DNA from: Aliiruegeria lutimaris
GTDB taxonomy: Bacteria > Pseudomonadota > Alphaproteobacteria > Rhodobacterales > Rhodobacteraceae
NCBI RefSeq assembly: GCF_900099935.1
Contig: NZ_FNEK01000017.1
Location: 1 to 64,000 of the forward strand
Reading direction: 5' to 3'
DNA: 64,000 nt
A program made the translations under genes and the position numbers. The notes below the pieces were generated by a model. It was not told the DNA's origin. It made no database searches and was given only the letters and a program-made list of their open reading frames with translations. This document shows, piece after piece, positions 25,559-34,911 of the stretch (position 1 is the stretch's first letter; each line of letters begins with the position of its first letter).

Positions 25559-26719
25559 TCAGAGCTCGATCACGCGAACATTCGCCCCATCGGCGGCCAG
25601 CGCGATCTTTCCCTCGCACAACCGCAGCGCATCGGCGCCAAAGACTTCCTCTCGCCATCCCTTGAGTGCGGCAACGTCGCGCCGACCGGAAGCGATCAGG
25701 TCCAGATCGGCCGAGGTGGCGATCAGTTTCTGCGCCACCGAGGATGATTCCGACTTTGCCTTCAGCAGCACCCGCAGCAGGTCGGCCAGCGCCGGATTGA
25801 CCTGCAGCTTGTCCCGGCTGGTATCCGGCTTCGGGCAGTCCTCGGGCTGGGTGGCAAGACCGGCCGCGATTGCGGCAAGAATGCCGTCGGCAATCGCGCC
25901 CTTGCGGGCATCGCGCAGCAGCATCCGGGATTTTCCGAGCTCCTGCACATTGCTCGGCTTGGTCGAGGCCAGCTCCAGCAGCGCATCGTCCTTGAAGACC
26001 CGGTTGCGCGGGATATTACGCTCCTGCGCATAGATTTCGCGGAAACGCGCCAGCTCGCGAACGATGGCGAGAAACTTGCCCGAATTGGTCCGCGTCTTGA
26101 CCCGTTTCCAGGCATCCTGCGGCACCACGCGATAGGTGGCGGGATCGGTCAGAACAGAAAGTTCCTCTCCCAACCAATGGGTTCTGCCGCTTTTTTCAAG
26201 TTGCGCCGCAAGAAATTCGTAAATTCCGCGCAGATAGGTCACATCGGCCAGCGCATAATTCTGCTGCGCATCCGAGAGCGGCCGGCGCGACCAGTCGGTG
26301 AAGCGCGAGGACTTGTCGACCGAGCCGCGCACGATCTTGCGCACCAGCGTCTCATAGCCCACCTGCTCGCCGAAGCCGCAGACCATGGCGGCAACCTGCG
26401 TGTCGAAAAGCGGCTCGGGAAAAACATTGCCCTCGTGGAAGAAAATCTCCAGGTCCTGCCGCGCGGCGTGGAAGACCTTCACCACCGAGGTATTGCGGAA
26501 CAGATCGTAGAGCGGTTCCAGCGAGAACGCCTCGCCGGCCTCGATCGGGTCGATCAACACCGCCTCTCCGTCATCGCCCGGCAACGCCATCTGGATCAGG
26601 CAGAGCTTGCTGTAATATGTTCTTTCACGAAGAAATTCTGTGTCCAGCGTGACATAGGGACCGTCCTTGGCCTGCTCACAGAATGCGGCAAGCTCTTCGG
26701 TCGTGGTCAAAATACGCAT
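25559..26719 (-). CDS. rnd: Ribonuclease D
   Basis: A 386-residue 3'-5' exoribonuclease of tRNA/small RNA processing. The DEDD exonuclease domain has LDTEFLRERTYY (DED motif I) near residue 24, motif II at KVFHAARQDLEIF near 80, and motif III at QQNYALADVTYL near 150. One HRDC-like helical domain follows (about 200-280). The longer ORF upstream lacks similarity; the start is the ATG at 26719. It lies downstream of purN on the same strand, about 85 bases apart. Confidence 0.93.
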   Translation of the reverse strand: MRILTTTEELAAFCEQAKDGPYVTLDTEFLRERTYYSKLCLIQMALPGDDGEAVLIDPIEAGEAFSLEPLYDLFRNTSVVKVFHAARQDLEIFFHEGNVFPEPLFDTQVAAMVCGFGEQVGYETLVRKIVRGSVDKSSRFTDWSRRPLSDAQQNYALADVTYLRGIYEFLAAQLEKSGRTHWLGEELSVLTDPATYRVVPQDAWKRVKTRTNSGKFLAIVRELARFREIYAQERNIPRNRVFKDDALLELASTKPSNVQELGKSRMLLRDARKGAIADGILAAIAAGLATQPEDCPKPDTSRDKLQVNPALADLLRVLLKAKSESSSVAQKLIATSADLDLIASGRRDVAALKGWREEVFGADALRLCEGKIALAADGANVRVIEL

Positions 26720-26804
26720 GCAAGGCGACTCTTTATTGGTTTGCCGGAACGGCTTTTCTGCCCGTTCCGGTTGTCTTATCGTCAATGACCGCGGTTTGGA
26801 AGTG

Positions 26805-27398
26805 TCACGGAAGCGTTACTGGCGTTCGGTCGCCCGCCGCGTATCGCCGCAGAACCGCCGGGTATAGCTTGTGCTCCATCACCAGCACCCGCGCTGCAAG
26901 CGTCTCGGGCGTGTCGCCCGGCTCCACCGGCACCCGCGCCTGGCCGAGAATCGGGCCGTCATCGAGCTCCGGCGTCACCTCGTGCACCGTGCAGCCATGC
27001 TCTGAATCGCCCGCCTCCAGCGCCCGCTTATGGGTGTGCAGCCCGCGATATTTCGGCAGCAAGGAGGGGTGGATATTCAGCATCCGCCCGGACCACGGCG
27101 TCACGAAACCGGCCGTCAGAACCCGCATGAAGCCGGCAAGGCAGATCATGTCGGCGCCATGCGCCGCGATGATCTTCTGCAATTCAGCCTCGAAGGCCGC
27201 GCGATCCTTGCCGAAGGGACGGTGATCGAGCGCCGCCGTCGGCACCCCGCGCGCGGCGGCCTTGGCCAGCCCACCGGCATTCGGGTCGTTCGACGCGACA
27301 AGGCAGGGCTGCGCCGGGTGTCCGGCCTCTTCCATGCTGTCGAGGAGCGAAACCATGTTGGAGCCGCCCCCCGAGATCAGGATGGCGACGCGTTTCAC
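26805..27398 (-). CDS. purN: Phosphoribosylglycinamide formyltransferase
   Basis: A 197-residue GAR transformylase. It has [13 protein letters not shown] near residue 6 (substrate site), the LAGFMRVLT loop near 88, the active-site segment [16 protein letters not shown] near 107 with catalytic His, and DDGPILGQ near 145 with catalytic Asp. It uses 10-formyl-THF. The start overlaps the purM stop by 4 bases, a coupled pair. Confidence 0.96.
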   Translation of the reverse strand: MKRVAILISGGGSNMVSLLDSMEEAGHPAQPCLVASNDPNAGGLAKAAARGVPTAALDHRPFGKDRAAFEAELQKIIAAHGADMICLAGFMRVLTAGFVTPWSGRMLNIHPSLLPKYRGLHTHKRALEAGDSEHGCTVHEVTPELDDGPILGQARVPVEPGDTPETLAARVLVMEHKLYPAVLRRYAAGDRTPVTLP

Positions 27399-28441
27399 TT
27401 CAGCTCTCCGCTATAGGTGACGCCCTCGCCCACGATGACCGAACCGATCCGATTGACGGTTTCGCCATGCTCTTCCAGCAACCCGGCAAGCGCCTCGGCA
27501 CACTCGGGATCGACGAACAGAACCATGCCGATGCCGGAGTTGAAGGTCTTGAGCAGTTCGGAAATCTCCAGCCCGCCCGCTTGCGCGAGCCACTGGAAGA
27601 CCGGCGGCAGCGACCAGGCGGACAGGTCCACCGCGCAGCCAAGCCCCTCGGGCAAAACGCGCGGCAGGTTCTCGGTCAGCCCGCCGCCGGTGATATGCGC
27701 AATCCCGTGCACGCCGCCCGAACGGATCGCGGCCAGCGCCTGATTCACATAGATCCGTGTCGGCGCCAGCAGCGCCTCGCCCAGCGGCGCGTCCGCAAAG
27801 GGCGCCTTGTCGTCCCAGGAAAGGCCCTGCACCTCCACGATCTTGCGCACCAGCGAATAGCCGTTGGAATGCACGCCCGCCGAGGCCAGCCCGAGCAGCA
27901 GATCGCCCTCGGCCACGCCCGCCGGCAATGCAGCGCCACGTTCCATCGCACCGACAGAGAAGCCCGCGAGGTCGAAATCCTCCGATGCATACATGCCCGG
28001 CATCTCCGCCGTCTCGCCGCCGATCAGCGCCGAGCCAGACTGGCGGCACCCATCGGCGATGCCCTCGACCACCTGCGCCGCGCGCTCCACGTCAAGCGCG
28101 CCACAGGCAAAATAGTCGAGGAAGAAGAGCGGCTCGGCGCCCTGACACACAAGGTCGTTGACGCACATCGCCACGAGGTCGATTCCCACACCCGAAACGT
28201 AACCGGTATCGATGGCGATCTTGAGCTTGGTGCCGACGCCATCGGTCGCTGCGACCAGCACCGGATCGTCGTAACCCGCCGCCTTCAGGTCGAACAGCCC
28301 ACCGAAACCACCGAGCCCGGCCATGACACCCGCCCGGTCAGTCGATTTTGCCGCCGGCTTGATTCGCTCCACCAGCGCGTTGCCCGCATCGATGTCCACG
28401 CCCGCCTGGGCATAGGTCAGCCCGTTTTTCTGTTCCGCCAT
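27395..28441 (-). CDS. purM: Phosphoribosylformylglycinamidine cyclo-ligase
   Basis: A 348-residue AIR synthetase. The start has [18 protein letters not shown]; the ATP site is in [14 protein letters not shown] near residue 65, with GGETAEMPG near 140 and [13 protein letters not shown] near 250. Length and order are those of the family. It converts FGAM to AIR, between the steps of PurLQS and PurK/PurE. purMN is a two-gene unit placed apart from purCSQ. Confidence 0.97.
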   Translation of the reverse strand: MAEQKNGLTYAQAGVDIDAGNALVERIKPAAKSTDRAGVMAGLGGFGGLFDLKAAGYDDPVLVAATDGVGTKLKIAIDTGYVSGVGIDLVAMCVNDLVCQGAEPLFFLDYFACGALDVERAAQVVEGIADGCRQSGSALIGGETAEMPGMYASEDFDLAGFSVGAMERGAALPAGVAEGDLLLGLASAGVHSNGYSLVRKIVEVQGLSWDDKAPFADAPLGEALLAPTRIYVNQALAAIRSGGVHGIAHITGGGLTENLPRVLPEGLGCAVDLSAWSLPPVFQWLAQAGGLEISELLKTFNSGIGMVLFVDPECAEALAGLLEEHGETVNRIGSVIVGEGVTYSGELK

Positions 28442-28608
28442 GTCGATCCCCAGATTCGTCTGCCGCCCGAATAGACCAAGCGCGCCGCAAGGTCCACGTG
28501 CGGCAAACGCCGTATTGTGAACAGGAATCCCACCGAATTCGGTTTTTTCATCCCCTCTCGGCTTCCTCTTGACCCTGCCCGCGACAGGCCCTACCCATGC
28601 CGATGCGC

Positions 28609-28685
28609 GGGCCTGTAGCTCAATTGGTTAGAGCAGAGCGCTCATAACGCTTTGGTTGCGGGTTCAAGTCCTGCCGGGCCTACCA
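28609..28685 (+). tRNA. tRNA with CAU anticodon, probably tRNA-Ile2 (lysidine type)
   Basis: A full 77-nt cloverleaf with encoded CCA: acceptor GGGCCTG/CGGGCCT, D arm AGCTCAATTGGTTAGAGCA, anticodon loop CTCATAA with anticodon CAT, and T arm GCGGGTTCAAGTCCTGC. Its body (GCTCATAACGC, GGTT variable loop) resembles the isoleucine tRNA whose C34 is modified to lysidine, not elongator methionine tRNA. The identity is inferred from these similarities. Confidence 0.85.
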
Positions 28686-29048
28686 GATTTTCCAAGACCG
28701 CCAGATTTCGCGCGTTGCTCGGTCGATTTTCCCAAGAGACTGATCGGCGGATGTTTCTTGTTGAAAAGTGAAATCGCCCGCCCGCAAGGACGACCGTATC
28801 GGTCAGATTGCCCTGCGACACGTGTTCGGCCGCGCAGACCGGCAATGCCCGGACCGCCCATTTCTGGTGCCGATTGGACGTTGATCAAATGGCTCCGGCG
28901 CGTTCCAATGCCTCCGGTCTGTTGGTGTTGGTTATTCCGCCGGTCCCAAATCCCAAATCGCTTGACGTCAGACCCTCCCGGATCGTCCCCGAGCAGTTGA
29001 GCTTTTGACGGCATTCGTGCGCACAAAAAGATCTCTGGAGAGACAAGA
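28686..29048. other. Gene-free stretch after the tRNA
   Basis: About 360 bases of average GC with no supported reading frame. No integrase, terminator or copy of the tRNA 3' end was seen by eye. Confidence 0.4.
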
Positions 29049-29468
29049 ATGATTGTCGAGCAGCCCGTTCTGGGCAGGAGGGGCCTGTTGCTGCTCCTGA
29101 TCACGCTCGGGGCCTTTCCGCCCCTGACCATGGACCTCTACCTGCCGGCCCTGCCCCAGATGGCTGCAACCTTCCAGACCAGCCACGCGATGGTGAACCT
29201 GACGCTGGCCGCCTTCATGGTTGCCTTCGCGGTCGGCCTGTTGTTCTGGGGACCGCTGAGCAAGCGGACGCGCCGCAAGCCGTTGCTCCTGGCCACTCTG
29301 GCGCTCTATGTCGCGGCAAGCCTGCTCTGAACGCTCTCGAACCATGTCGAGGCGCTCATCGGAAGCTACGGCCTGCTGATGATCACGGTGGGAAGCCTCT
29401 GCGCCATGCTGTGGCTGCTGGTGCAGCACCGGCCCTTCGTCACCGACAAGCTGCCCCAACCTGGATAG
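29049..29468 (+). pseudogene. Bcr/CflA-type MFS transporter remnant
   Basis: The N-terminal part (29049-29330, 93 residues) carries an MFS first half-repeat (TM1 with MDLYLPALPQM, then TM2 and the GPLSKRTRRKP loop). An in-frame TGA at 29328-29330 ends it. The next 45 codons, in the same frame, read like the last TM of the same family (GLLMITVGSLCAMLWLLVQH) and stop at 29468. The central about 270 residues of a normal transporter are missing. The gene is therefore deleted internally and closed by a stop; no functional transporter can result. Confidence 0.75.
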
Positions 29469-29533
29469 ACGCCCACCCGGGACAACCGGCTGCCGGCCAG
29501 CCTACCTGGCTGGGGCTGAAAAGCATCACCATC

Positions 29534-29595
29534 ATCTTTCCGAAAATATCCTGGGGGGAGCGCTCGCCAGAGCGCGGGGGGCAACGCCCCCTAGC
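29534..29595. repeat. Intergenic GC-rich palindromic repeat, copy C
   Basis: CTTTCCGAAAATATCCTGGGGGG, then AGCGCTCGCCAGAGCGC and GGGGGGCAACGCCCCC. It nearly equals copies B, E and F. It lies between the MFS remnant and the convergent PliG-like gene. Confidence 0.75.
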
Positions 29596-29632
29596 GCCGG
29601 CAATAACCGGCATTCCCAACCGTCTTCACGCG

Positions 29633-30037
29633 TTACTGAATCGAAAGATCGAGATTATACCCCACCGTCTTGCCCGCATCGCGGTCATTGCCCATCAGAT
29701 AGACCCGGATCGTGTAGTCCCCGTCCTCGGGCAAGGTAACGCGGGCAACATTGCCATCCATCGAACCGTTAAAGATCGCAACCCCATCACTGCCAGGCGG
29801 CAGGATGTTGAAATAGACCGTTCCATTGCCGTTGGTGTCACTCATCATCAACTCGGCAAAGAGCTCTTGCCCACCCGACGCGCCGAGGCGGTAATCGAAA
29901 TACTCGTCACCGGTGATCGTACCGCTCACCATCGCGCCGAAATCACCTCTCAGGAAATGCACATCGGCGACCGTCTGGGCACAGGCATTGCCGGCAAAAG
30001 GCAGGCTGACCGCAAGGGCAAGCAGAGCAGCTTTCAT
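29633..30037 (-). CDS. Exported protein, possible g-type lysozyme inhibitor (PliG-like)
   Basis: A 134-residue exported protein (signal peptide with cleavage after NACA). The mature 110 residues have a beta-sandwich pattern: FLRGDFGAMVSGTITGDEYFDYRLGASGGQ, then YFNILPPGSDGVAIF and LPEDGDYTIRVYLMGND. These match, from memory, the PliG (periplasmic inhibitor of g-type lysozyme) family. The start is the ATG at 30037. The assignment is by pattern memory only. Confidence 0.6.
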   Translation of the reverse strand: MKAALLALAVSLPFAGNACAQTVADVHFLRGDFGAMVSGTITGDEYFDYRLGASGGQELFAELMMSDTNGNGTVYFNILPPGSDGVAIFNGSMDGNVARVTLPEDGDYTIRVYLMGNDRDAGKTVGYNLDLSIQ

Positions 30038-30197
30038 CTTAATGGAATTCTCCTCCCAGTTCGAGACCCTCTCAGATGGGAGTATCTGCCGAGACCGCCA
30101 ATTGCACAAATGCAAATGCGGCCACAGCCGGTTTCAAGACCTCGCTGGCCATGAAACTGGCGGGCACCGTTTTCACACGCGGCACCCGCCGTTCTTA

Positions 30198-33131
30198 TCA
30201 GCCCAAAGCGTCCGAACAGCGCTTGCAGGTACCCTCGTGTGCATGCGTGCCGACATCGGGCAGGATCTTCCAGCAGCGCTGGCATTTCTCACCCTCGGCA
30301 AGCGCAAACACCACGCCGACCCCAGGCACCTCGTCCAAGGTGAAGGCACCCTCGGGCGCAGCCCCTTCGGTGAGCGTCAACTGCGAAGCGATGCAGACAT
30401 CGGCGAAATTCACCGTGCGCAGCAGCGTCACCAGCGTGGCATCCTCGACGAAGACTTCCGGTGCCGCTTCGAGGCTGGAGCCGATCACCTTCTCCCGGCG
30501 CTGTACTTCCAGCGCGGCGGTGACCACGCGGCGTACATTGCGCACACGCTCGACCAACTGGGCCAGTTCGGGCTTGTGCCAGTCGGCCGGCGTCTCGGGA
30601 ATATCCTCCAGATGCACCGAGCTGGTCTCGCCGGGATAACGCTCCAGCCACACCTCTTCCATGGTGAAGACCAGCACCGGCGCGAGCCATGTGGTCAACC
30701 GTTGGAAAAGGATATCCAGCACGGTCAGCGCCGCGTGGCGGAACTGGCTGTCATCGGCATCGCAATAGAGCGAGTCCTTGCGGATATCGAAATAGAAGGC
30801 CGACAGGTCCACGGTGGCGAAATTGAACACCTTCTGGAAGACGCCCTGGAAATCATAGGCGTCGTAGCCCTTGCGGACTTCCTGGTCCAATTCGTACAGA
30901 CAGTGCAGCACCCAGCGTTCCAGCGGCGGCATATCCACCGGCTTGACCGGCTCGATCTCGTCGAAATCGCCGAGCGAGCCGAGCAGGAAGCGCATCGTGT
31001 TGCGCAGCCGGCGATAGCTGTCGGCGACATTCTTCAGGATCTCCGGGCCGATCCGCAGGTCGGCGGTATAATCCGACTGCGCCACCCAGAGACGCAGGAT
31101 ATCGGCGCCATACTGCTTGATGACCTGCTCGGGCGCGACCGTGTTGCCGAGCGACTTGGACATCTTGTTGCCCTTCTCGTCCAGCGTGAAACCGTGGGTC
31201 AGCACCCCGCGATAGGGCGCACGGCCATTGGTGCCGCAGCTTTGCAGCAGCGAGGAGTGGAACCAGCCGCGATGCTGGTCGGTGCCTTCGAGGTAAAGAT
31301 CGGCAATGCCGTCCTCGGAACCGTCCTCGCGGTCGCGCAACACGAAAGCATGGGTGGAGCCGGAATCGAACCAGACGTCGAGCACGTCGAAGATCTGCTC
31401 GTACTCTTCCGGGTTGTGATCCTTGCCGAGGAAACGCTCCTTGGCCCCCTCCATGTACCAGACATCGGCGCCATCGGCCTCGAAGGCCTCGACAATGCGC
31501 GCATTCACCGCCGGGTCGCGCAGCAGGAAATCGGGATCGTCGGGCAGCGCCCCTTTCTTGACGAAGCATGTCAGCGGCACGCCCCAGGCACGTTGGCGCG
31601 ACAGCACCCAGTCGGGGCGACTCTCCATCATGGAGTAGATCCGGTTGCGTCCCGTCTCCGGCGTCCATTTCACCGCATCGATGGCGTTGAGTGCGCGTTG
31701 GCGGATCGTCTTGCCGAGCGCGTCCTGCCCGTCACCCACGTCCCGGTCGATGGAGGCGAACCATTGCGGCGTGTTGCGGAAGATGAGCGGCGCCTTGGAG
31801 CGCCAGGAATGCGGGTAGGAGTGCTTGATCCGGCCCCGCGAGATCAGCGCGCCGACGCCGGCCATGGCGTCGATCACCCGCTTGTTGGCATCCTTCTCCT
31901 TGCCCTTGTGGTCAAAGATCAGGGCACCGCCGAACAGCGGCAGGTCAGGGCGGAAGGAGCCGTCTTCCAGCACGTTATGGGTCATCCTCAACCCGTGCTT
32001 GACGCCGAGGATGAAGTCGTCTGCACCGTGGCTGGGCGCGGTATGCACGAAGCCGGTACCGGCCTCGTCGGTGACGTGATCGGCCGGCAGCAGCGGAACA
32101 TCATAATCCCATTCGCCCTCGCCGCCCTCGATGCCGCGGAACGGGTGCGCACAGACCATCAGGTCAAGCTGTTTGGCGCTGATATCCTCCTTGCGCTCAT
32201 AGGCATCGACGCGGGCGGCCTTCATCACCTCTTCCGCGAGGTTGTCGGCAAGCAGGTACTCGTCGCCAACCTTGGCCCAATTCTCCTCCGACGCCTCGGT
32301 GACCTTGTAGAGGCCATAGGACAGCTCGGGATTGAAGGCCACGGCGCGGTTGGAAGGGATGGTCCAGGGCGTGGTGGTCCAGATCACGACATTCACGCCG
32401 CGCTGCGGCTGGCGCGCACCGTTGGCGTCGAGCGCGCGCACGACCGGGAACTTGACCCAGATCGTGTGACTCTGGTGGTCGTGATATTCCACCTCCGCCT
32501 CGGCCAGCGCGGTCTTCTCGACCACGGACCACATGACGGGCTTGGAGCCCTGGTAGAGCGTGCCGTTCATCAGGAACTTCATGAACTCGCCGGCGATCAC
32601 CGCCTCGGCGTGGTAATTCATGGTCAGGTAGGGATCATCCCAGTTGCCGGTCACGCCAAGCCGCTTGAATTCCTCGCGCTGGATACCGACCCATTCCGAG
32701 GCAAAGGCGCGGCATTCGCGGCGCAACTCGACAACCGGCACCTCGTCCTTGTTCTTGCCCTTCTGGCGGTACTGCTCCTCGATCTTCCATTCGATGGGCA
32801 GACCGTGGCAATCCCAGCCAGGGATATATCGGGAGTCGCGGCCCATCATCTGCTGGGAGCGCACCACCATGTCCTTGAGGATCTTGTTGAGTGCATGCCC
32901 GATGTGAAGGTTGCCATTGGCATAGGGAGGGCCGTCATGCAGCGTGAAGGGCTTGCGCTGCTCGGTTTTGGCCTTGTCTCGCAGACGGTCGTAAACCCCG
33001 ATCTTCTCCCATCGCTCCAGCCACGCGGGCTCGCGCTTGGGAAGTCCCGCGCGCATCGGAAAATCGGTCTGCGGCAGGTTGAGGGTGGACTTGTAGTCGG
33101 GGGAGTTCATTTCCGGCGTGTCGGCGCACAT
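30198..33131 (-). CDS. ileS: Isoleucyl-tRNA synthetase
   Basis: A 977-residue class I synthetase. HIGH motif is in PPYANGNLHIGHALNK near residue 54, the CP1 editing domain follows (with WTTTPWTIP), KMSKS is in KGNKMSKSLGN near 600, and the C-terminal zinc finger is CQRCWKILPD plus CKRC. The start at 33131 (MCADTPE) fits family members better than the upstream GTG-like extension at 33158. It stands alone on the minus strand; long shadow ORFs on the other strand have no independent support. Confidence 0.95.
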   Translation of the reverse strand: MCADTPEMNSPDYKSTLNLPQTDFPMRAGLPKREPAWLERWEKIGVYDRLRDKAKTEQRKPFTLHDGPPYANGNLHIGHALNKILKDMVVRSQQMMGRDSRYIPGWDCHGLPIEWKIEEQYRQKGKNKDEVPVVELRRECRAFASEWVGIQREEFKRLGVTGNWDDPYLTMNYHAEAVIAGEFMKFLMNGTLYQGSKPVMWSVVEKTALAEAEVEYHDHQSHTIWVKFPVVRALDANGARQPQRGVNVVIWTTTPWTIPSNRAVAFNPELSYGLYKVTEASEENWAKVGDEYLLADNLAEEVMKAARVDAYERKEDISAKQLDLMVCAHPFRGIEGGEGEWDYDVPLLPADHVTDEAGTGFVHTAPSHGADDFILGVKHGLRMTHNVLEDGSFRPDLPLFGGALIFDHKGKEKDANKRVIDAMAGVGALISRGRIKHSYPHSWRSKAPLIFRNTPQWFASIDRDVGDGQDALGKTIRQRALNAIDAVKWTPETGRNRIYSMMESRPDWVLSRQRAWGVPLTCFVKKGALPDDPDFLLRDPAVNARIVEAFEADGADVWYMEGAKERFLGKDHNPEEYEQIFDVLDVWFDSGSTHAFVLRDREDGSEDGIADLYLEGTDQHRGWFHSSLLQSCGTNGRAPYRGVLTHGFTLDEKGNKMSKSLGNTVAPEQVIKQYGADILRLWVAQSDYTADLRIGPEILKNVADSYRRLRNTMRFLLGSLGDFDEIEPVKPVDMPPLERWVLHCLYELDQEVRKGYDAYDFQGVFQKVFNFATVDLSAFYFDIRKDSLYCDADDSQFRHAALTVLDILFQRLTTWLAPVLVFTMEEVWLERYPGETSSVHLEDIPETPADWHKPELAQLVERVRNVRRVVTAALEVQRREKVIGSSLEAAPEVFVEDATLVTLLRTVNFADVCIASQLTLTEGAAPEGAFTLDEVPGVGVVFALAEGEKCQRCWKILPDVGTHAHEGTCKRCSDALG

Positions 33132-33613
33132 GGGTCGCGTCCTTTGGGTATTCGTCATGTTCGAGGGTTCGGTCGGCGCGGGCAGCCCATGCGCCTTGTC
33201 CCGGCGGCTCGTCTTTCAGAGCGCCGGGCCGGTAATTCGAATGATGATCGACCATATCAGCATCTTGATCGCGGCCTTAGCGCAATCATGCGGAAGGGTC
33301 CAGAGGGGCGATATGTACCGACTGCCACGGGAAGGAGCGCGCAGCGGTGAACGCATCGGAGCAAAAGCACGGTGAAGGCCAATACAGGCAAGAACTGCGG
33401 ACCGTTTTGTCGCTCTCGGTTCTGTCGCCGATGGCAGTAGCCTGCGCTAGGCCGGGGCTAGGCAGATTGTCGGCCAGGTTGGTTTTGCCCGCAATGCGGC
33501 CGCGCAATCCCAATTCTTGAACGTCCCTATGCGGCACTACATTTTCGTTGATTTCGTCCACCGGCAAAACAAAGCTTGAGCGAGGTTCAAGCCGACGGGG
33601 TGTGCAGTTGGGC
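33132..33613. other. Gene-free region between ileS and the GNAT gene
   Basis: About 480 bases without a supported gene. It holds the ileS promoter region on the minus strand. Base composition falls towards the GNAT gene, and the run from about 33400 onwards may be part of the acquired segment. Confidence 0.4.
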
Positions 33614-34126
33614 GTGGTTTCCATTCGTATGGCAGAAGACGCTGACGATTTCGATGTTGCACGCGCGTTGTGCCGGGATTGGTTGGATTGGCACTGGCGC
33701 CACTACCCGAGCGATTGGCCGAAAGGGGCCGACCATCCAATGGACCCTGAAAGGTTCGAGGCAATCTTGCAGGATCTGCCAAAGCTTCATCGACGACCGC
33801 ATGGTGGAATTCTTATTGGCTCAATCGGCAAGCTGCCCGTCGGGTGTGTGATGTACCACGAGGCAGAACCAGGGATCGCAGAATTTAAACGGATGTTTGT
33901 GAGCGAAAGCGGTCGGGGCCATGGACTTGGACGACTGATGCTGCAGCACATGTTCGATCAGATGATTGCAGACGGCTATCGAAAGGTTTTCTTTTCCTCG
34001 GCAGTTTTTTTGACCCATGCAAGAGCCATGTATGAAAGCGTCGGTTTTGTGGGCATTCCCCACCCTGCGGGGTTTCCGCAGGCATGGCGTGAACGTGAGT
34101 ATTTCATGGAGCGCGCCCTCGTATAG
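33614..34126 (+). CDS. GNAT family N-acetyltransferase
   Basis: A 170-residue GNAT protein. The acetyl-CoA loop is in RMFVSESGRGHGLGRLML (V/R-G-x-G/x-G type) near residue 100, and the C-terminal part has AMYESVGFVGIP. The acceptor is unknown. The start is uncertain: GTG 33614, TTG 33608, or ATG 33629. GC content is clearly lower than in the surrounding genes (roughly mid-50s by eye, with T-rich codons such as TTTTTT and ATT), so recent transfer is likely. Confidence 0.7.
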   Translation: MVSIRMAEDADDFDVARALCRDWLDWHWRHYPSDWPKGADHPMDPERFEAILQDLPKLHRRPHGGILIGSIGKLPVGCVMYHEAEPGIAEFKRMFVSESGRGHGLGRLMLQHMFDQMIADGYRKVFFSSAVFLTHARAMYESVGFVGIPHPAGFPQAWREREYFMERALV

Positions 34127-34229
34127 CGGTGGTTACGCATTGGTCATTCCCTGCGTGTCGGCCTCCATCGGTTCGTCTCGTCTCCGGGTTTGCTTGAGAA
34201 TGGCTCGAAACTGGCTTTTCCAGCCCTCC

Positions 34230-34559
34230 CTACCGCCTCAACCCGGTACCGATCTGGTCGAGAAACCGTTCCATCTCCGTCAGACCGCTCTCTCGACTGC
34301 GGGCGACGATGGCGTCGAAGCGTCGTCGTAATGCGTCCTTTTCCTTACCCTTGCAATCGTTCCAGGGTCGGCCCTGCAACCCCATTTCGATCACGTAGAA
34401 ACCGATGAAATGCGGACGGGTTCCCGCCTCAAGAAGGCGGCGATAGGTTTCGTCGGCCCCCAACGCGCGCAACTCTTCCGCCGAGCCGATACCGGCACGG
34501 GAACAGGCCTCTTCCATCGCGGGGCCAAGGTTGCGGATAGACGATACGGGGGTCGGCAT
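34230..34559 (-). CDS. TfoX/Sxy C-terminal domain protein
   Basis: A 109-residue single-domain protein. SIRNLGPAMEEACSRAGIGSAEELRALGADETYRRLLEAG is the helix-hairpin-helix TfoX_C core. TfoX/Sxy proteins regulate competence in gammaproteobacteria, but stand-alone C-terminal domains in alphaproteobacteria are of unknown function and may bind DNA or protein. The ATG at 34559 was preferred to a much longer upstream ORF without similarity. A short gene follows upstream at 34606. Confidence 0.75.
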   Translation of the reverse strand: MPTPVSSIRNLGPAMEEACSRAGIGSAEELRALGADETYRRLLEAGTRPHFIGFYVIEMGLQGRPWNDCKGKEKDALRRRFDAIVARSRESGLTEMERFLDQIGTGLRR

Positions 34560-34605
34560 GTGCGGCAGGGTAATCGTCCTGCCTGTCAGGGCAAGTGCCC
34601 GGAAA

Positions 34606-34758
34606 TCAGATGCTGGCGAAATCTTTGAATTTGAAACGCGGTTTGCGCCCGAGTTCCGGCGTGGGCTTTGGTTGCTCATGTGCCGGATCGCGGTTTGTGC
34701 GCATCTCGGGCAGGCGCTCGGGCTGCGGTTTCGGCGGCGGTGTCTGAAAATCACTCAT
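34606..34758 (-). CDS. Small proline-rich basic protein, unknown
   Basis: A 50-residue reading frame (MSDFQTPPPKPQPERLPEMR...) with many Pro, Lys, Arg and charged residues, probably disordered. GAAAG precedes the ATG. It lies directly upstream of the TfoX_C gene (about 45 bases), so the two may form one transcript. I do not recognise a function; expression is uncertain. Confidence 0.45.
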   Translation of the reverse strand: MSDFQTPPPKPQPERLPEMRTNRDPAHEQPKPTPELGRKPRFKFKDFASI

Positions 34759-34911
34759 CTTTCTATACTCTTTTCTGGCGTCCTTCGTCGCAGGTCGTTG
34801 GTCCTGCAATGAAAGCAGAAAAGGTTAACGAGAAACAGGAAATTCGCCCAGATTGACAGAATGTTTCCAAAACAGGGGGCAATGTTGCAACAAAGTGATT
34901 CAGGCAGGTGT

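Noticed and set aside
28609-29480. An integration site at the tRNA
   Set aside because: No integrase and no repeat of the tRNA 3' end was seen by eye, although an MFS remnant lies downstream.
29913-33350. A very long plus-strand reading frame opposite ileS
   Set aside because: It is the antisense shadow of ileS, rich in His/Arg/Leu as expected from high-GC antisense, and shows no domain.
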